DNA of 64,000 nucleotides, taken from positions 29,921 through 93,920 of the forward strand of contig JANXTR010000038.1 of the NCBI GenBank assembly GCA_025352325.1, read 5' to 3'. Source of the stretch: Microbacteriaceae bacterium (GTDB lineage: Bacteria; Actinomycetota; Actinomycetes; Actinomycetales; Microbacteriaceae). The notes below the pieces were generated by a model. The model was not told where the DNA came from. It saw only the letters and a list, made by a program, of their open reading frames with translations, and made no database searches. Numbering within the stretch: the first letter of the stretch is position 1; each line of letters starts with the position of its first letter. Position numbers and translations under genes: made by a program. Positions 61,508-64,000 of the stretch are shown here, one piece after another.

Positions 61508-62158
61508 CTAGGCCGGGCGCGGATTGTCGTTGTTGCCGGTCAGCCCGGTCGCGTACTGCAGGAACGCGCACTTGCCCGCGCTGGTGTCGTGCACTTCGGT
61601 GTCGACTGAGCGCTCGAGCAGCACCATGAGTCCGTTCACGATGCGGTCGAGCTCCTCGTGAGGTGCGGTGAGCGACGCTCCCGCGACGACCGCGGCGAGC
61701 AGCGCGGCCAGCGAGCCCGAGTCGATATCGTGCCGCACCATCCCGGCGTCCTTCATCTTGTCGATGAACTCTGCGCGCGGTCCCATCTCGGGCATGTAGT
61801 CGAACCCGTATGCCGCGCGCATGATCGTGTTGAGGGCGACGGGATCGGTCAGGTAGAGGACGCGGGCGAGCGGGCGTTCATGAATGGCGCCGATCGTGTG
61901 ACGGTAAATATGCGACAGGCGGCCGCCCAGGGGATCCCGGTCCATGTGATCGATGATCACGTGAAAGATGCCCTCGTACTCGCGGTTCAGCATCGCGACG
62001 AAGAGTTGGCCGACCGAGCTGAAGAGGCTGAGCAGTTCCTCCTCGGTGATGCGCGCCTTCGCGGCGATCGCGCGGAGGTTGGCCGACTCGAAACCGTCCT
62101 CGAGCACGATGGCGGTAGCCGCGTCAAGAACGCGGTCGACGTCAACAAGCTTGGCCAC
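61508..62158 (-). CDS. TetR/AcrR-family transcriptional regulator
   Basis: 216 residues. The N-terminal HTH (VDRVLDAATAIVLEDGFESA, NLRAIAAKARITEEELLSLF) is followed by an all-helical ligand domain with VLYLTDPVALNTIMRAAYGF. The GTG start at 62158 lies after GAAAG and an A-rich run. A promoter with an operator-like palindrome lies 42-72 bp upstream, indicating autoregulation. The regulated target may be the aminotransferase upstream or the amidase it converges on; neither is proven. Confidence 0.88.
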   Translation of the reverse strand: MAKLVDVDRVLDAATAIVLEDGFESANLRAIAAKARITEEELLSLFSSVGQLFVAMLNREYEGIFHVIIDHMDRDPLGGRLSHIYRHTIGAIHERPLARVLYLTDPVALNTIMRAAYGFDYMPEMGPRAEFIDKMKDAGMVRHDIDSGSLAALLAAVVAGASLTAPHEELDRIVNGLMVLLERSVDTEVHDTSAGKCAFLQYATGLTGNNDNPRPA

Positions 62159-62199
62159 GTTTTTTGCTTTCGGAAACGGCTCGGGCAGAGTGCTCCGCC

Positions 62200-62230
62200 A
62201 GTTTAGGGGGACGGGACGACCAGTCTGTCC
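62200..62230 (-). promoter_or_regulatory. TetR-gene promoter with overlapping operator
   Basis: On the minus strand GACAGA and TAAACT (62200-62205) form a promoter with an 18-bp spacer. The -35 lies inside 62214-62230, whose right half GTCTGTCC and central GACCA match the GACAGACC-GGTCTGTC type palindrome common for actinobacterial TetR proteins; the left half is imperfect. Confidence 0.45.
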
Positions 62231-62309
62231 ACCCCCGCCGTACTCGCCAGAAAGACGCACTCCGGATGCGCGGTCCCCGGCCCGGTCAGCCGCCGGGTCG
62301 ACACCGGGG

Positions 62310-63509
62310 TCAGCGGCGCAGTTCGGCCAGTCGGGCGGACGCCCGCTCAAGCACCTCGGTGCGCTTGCAGAACGCGAAGCGGACCAGAGAGCGGTAGTCG
62401 GCATGGCGCCCCGGACGCACGAAGGCCGTGAGCGGGATGCCAACGATACCCGCGAGCTCCGGCAGCCGGCGGCAGAACTCCACGGCGTCCTCGAATCCGA
62501 GGGGAGCCGCATCGGCGATCACGAAGTACGAGCCGTCCGGTCTGCTGACCTCGAACCCCGCGCGACGCAACCCGGTGCTGAGCAGGTCGCGCTTGGCGGC
62601 GAGGGTGGATGCGGCATCCGCGAAGTAGTCGTCGGCGAGGCCGAGGCCGATGGCGATGGCCGGCTGAAAGGGGGCGCCGTTGACGTAGGTCGTGAACTGC
62701 TTGACCGCGATGACGGCATCGACCAGTTCGGCGGGACCGCTGAGCCAGCCGATCTTCCAGCCGGTCAGGCTGAAGGTCTTGCCGCCGCTCGAAATGGTGA
62801 GGGTGCGCTCGCGGGCGCCCGGGAGGCTCGAGATCGGGATGTGCTGCGCGGTGCCGAAGACCAGGTGCTCGTAGACCTCGTCGGTGACGATGAGGGCATC
62901 GTGCTCGTGGGCGAGCTCCACGATGAGTTCGAGGGCGGCGCGGTCGAGCACGGTGCCGGTGGGGTTGTGGGGCGAGTTGATCAGGATGATGCGGGTGCGG
63001 TCGGTGACGGCATCCCGCAGCTCGTCGAGGTCGGGTCGGAAGCTGGGCTCCCGGAGCGGAACGGTCACGTGCACCCCGCCCGCCAGCGCGATCATGGCCG
63101 CATAGGAGTCGTAGAAGGGCTCGAAGGTGACGACCTCGTCGCCGTCCTCGAGGAGAGCGAGCAGGGTCGCAGCGATCGCCTCGGTCGCGCCCGCCGTGAC
63201 CAGGATCTCGCGATCAGGGTCGAGTTCGACGTCGTAGAAGCGTCGCTGATGGTCGGCGACCGCCTGACGCAGGGCCGGGATGCCGCGTCCCGGCGGGTAC
63301 TGGTTGACGCCCTCGTCGATCGCGCGCTTGGCGGCGTTGCGTACAACCTCGGGGCCGTCCTCGTCGGGGAACCCCTGCCCGAGATTGATCGCCCCCGTGC
63401 TCGCGGCCAGTGCGGACATCTCGGCGAAGATCGTCGGCCTCAGTTCCCCGTCGTCGGCCAGCAGCATCGCCCCGCGGGCGGCGCGGGCCCAGGCTCCGGA
63501 AACCGTCAT
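62310..63509 (-). CDS. PLP-dependent class I/II aminotransferase
   Basis: 399 residues. Motifs: INLGQGFPDEDGPEVV (N-terminal substrate lid), NQYPPGRGIPALRQAV, LINSPHNPTGTVLDRA, VTDEVYEHLVF, SGGKTFSLTGWKIGW with the PLP lysine, and GSYFVIAD. This is the methionine/kynurenine/DapC-like Ib group (similar in type to Rv0858c), so the substrate is not decided by sequence alone. ATG 63509 is 7 nt after TACCGT. dapC at 14374 already covers the DAP step in this window. Confidence 0.88.
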   Translation of the reverse strand: MTVSGAWARAARGAMLLADDGELRPTIFAEMSALAASTGAINLGQGFPDEDGPEVVRNAAKRAIDEGVNQYPPGRGIPALRQAVADHQRRFYDVELDPDREILVTAGATEAIAATLLALLEDGDEVVTFEPFYDSYAAMIALAGGVHVTVPLREPSFRPDLDELRDAVTDRTRIILINSPHNPTGTVLDRAALELIVELAHEHDALIVTDEVYEHLVFGTAQHIPISSLPGARERTLTISSGGKTFSLTGWKIGWLSGPAELVDAVIAVKQFTTYVNGAPFQPAIAIGLGLADDYFADAASTLAAKRDLLSTGLRRAGFEVSRPDGSYFVIADAAPLGFEDAVEFCRRLPELAGIVGIPLTAFVRPGRHADYRSLVRFAFCKRTEVLERASARLAELRR

Positions 63510-63569
63510 GGGTGTCACGGTACCGGTCGAGGGCTGGGTGGTCGGCGGGGCCGCGCGGGTGGGCGCCGC

Positions 63570-63622
63570 GGGTGCGGGGCCAGGCACACGGGTGCGGCGC
63601 CAGGCACGCGGGTGCGGGCAGG
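63570..63622. repeat. 20-bp degenerate tandem repeat in intergenic region
   Basis: Units starting GGGTGCGG at 63570, 63590 and 63610 repeat with a 20-bp period (about 2.6 copies, few mismatches). It lies in the 402-bp gap 63510-63911, where I find no gene; the long open frames there on both strands have no family resemblance. Confidence 0.6.
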
Positions 63623-63911
63623 TGAGGCGGCCAACGGCGCACAGCGAGGGTGCCGGGCGCCCACGCGGCTCCGCCCGCCACTCATCCGCAGTTGGCCGCG
63701 CGCCTCAGCCCTGCAGAGCGGCGGGAGCGGCGGCATCCGCGCACGGTGTCTGGCCGGGGCGCCCCCCAAGCCCCTGGGCGGCTCGGACCCCCGCTACGCC
63801 AGGCGTTGTGCACAGGCTCCCATCCTTCCCAGCCGTCTGACGGCTCGGCGAACGCGCTCCTCTGTGGATTCCGGCTGCCGCGATCCTCGCCCGTGCCCTA
63901 CCGTCATGGGT

Positions 63912-64000
63912 ATGCGCACCGGACCGGCTCTCCTCGCGGTGGCTGTGCTGCTCACGCTCGCCGGATGCGTCCCGTCCACGTCCCATCCGACCGCCGCGCC
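63912..64000 (+). CDS. Start of a lipoprotein gene, cut by window end
   Basis: The visible 29 codons read MRTGPALLAVAVLLTLAGCV then PSTSHPTAA, a signal peptide with lipobox LAGC. ATG 63912 is 7 nt after TACCGT and fits better than ATG 63906, which would overlap the -10 box region. Mature domain unknown. Confidence 0.7.
   Translation, partial: MRTGPALLAVAVLLTLAGCVPSTSHPTAA

Noticed and set aside
62310..63509. Second dapC
   Set aside because: The sequence belongs to a broad methionine/kynurenine/DapC-like group, and a dapC already sits next to fdxA, so a specific symbol is not justified.
63800..63870. DnaA-box-like TTGTGCACA and TGTGGAT, possible origin
   Set aside because: Both deviate from the consensus, there are only two, and no dnaA, dnaN or parAB genes are near.

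Overview
The window is high-GC actinobacterial chromosome, most likely from a Microbacteriaceae-type organism. The basis is gene content (DUF3117, DUF3107, AdnA/AdnB, UPF0182, TatB, seven-iron ferredoxin next to dapC, iron-type DtxR box) and leaderless-type promoters. No database search was possible, so the family placement is an inference. The window is almost entirely housekeeping chromosome. I see no prophage, plasmid, CRISPR array or intact insertion sequence.

Layout. 1-2,477: a peroxiredoxin cut by the window edge and two membrane proteins. 2,650-9,746: an Opp/Dpp-type peptide ABC importer (lipoprotein, two permeases, double ATPase), interrupted by an antisense PH-domain gene. 9,885-13,503: typA, a small lipoprotein, a degraded efeO remnant and the iron permease efeU with a DtxR-like box. 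13,631-21,259: fdxA, dapC, gltA, a MITE-like inverted repeat, a frameshifted AbiEi/DUF559 gene, dapD/dapE and a GT-C glycosyltransferase. 21,351-29,984: DUF3117, an O-methyltransferase, tatB, an aldehyde dehydrogenase, a chimeric MFS/PLP-decarboxylase relic, a LysR regulator, and a set of mrp, DUF1003 and MgtE-N/CBS genes. 30,022-37,570: an aldo/keto reductase, aminopeptidase P, an EEP hydrolase, a PHP phosphoesterase, a DEAD-box helicase and small conserved genes. 37,674-50,331: a DNA-repair block (adnA, adnB, nudC, uvrD2) with a LysR/MFS pair and a probable pseudokinase. 50,198-56,831: an E1-like protein, a DUF2342 zincin, a PDZ/Lon-like membrane protease and UPF0182. 56,903-64,000: initiator tRNA-Met, a two-component system with a second degenerate sensor, a nitrilase-family amidase, a TetR regulator, an aminotransferase, and a lipoprotein cut by the window edge.

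How the genes work together. dapC, dapD and dapE are three steps of the succinylase route to diaminopimelate and lysine. The ABC genes form one oligopeptide importer. adnA/adnB encode an actinobacterial DNA end-resection motor-nuclease and sit near the second helicase uvrD2 and the NADH pyrophosphatase nudC. The LysR, TetR and response-regulator genes each sit beside a plausible target.

Two features stand out. First, 28 genes are preceded by a TANNNT-like -10 box 6 or 7 nt before their ATG or GTG, so their mRNAs should be leaderless; I used this to choose starts. Second, there are several relics: efeO, the MFS/decarboxylase chimera and the DUF559 gene. The most open-ended functional question is the 50-57 kb cluster, where an orphan RiPP-type E1-like protein lies beside two protease-like genes and UPF0182.
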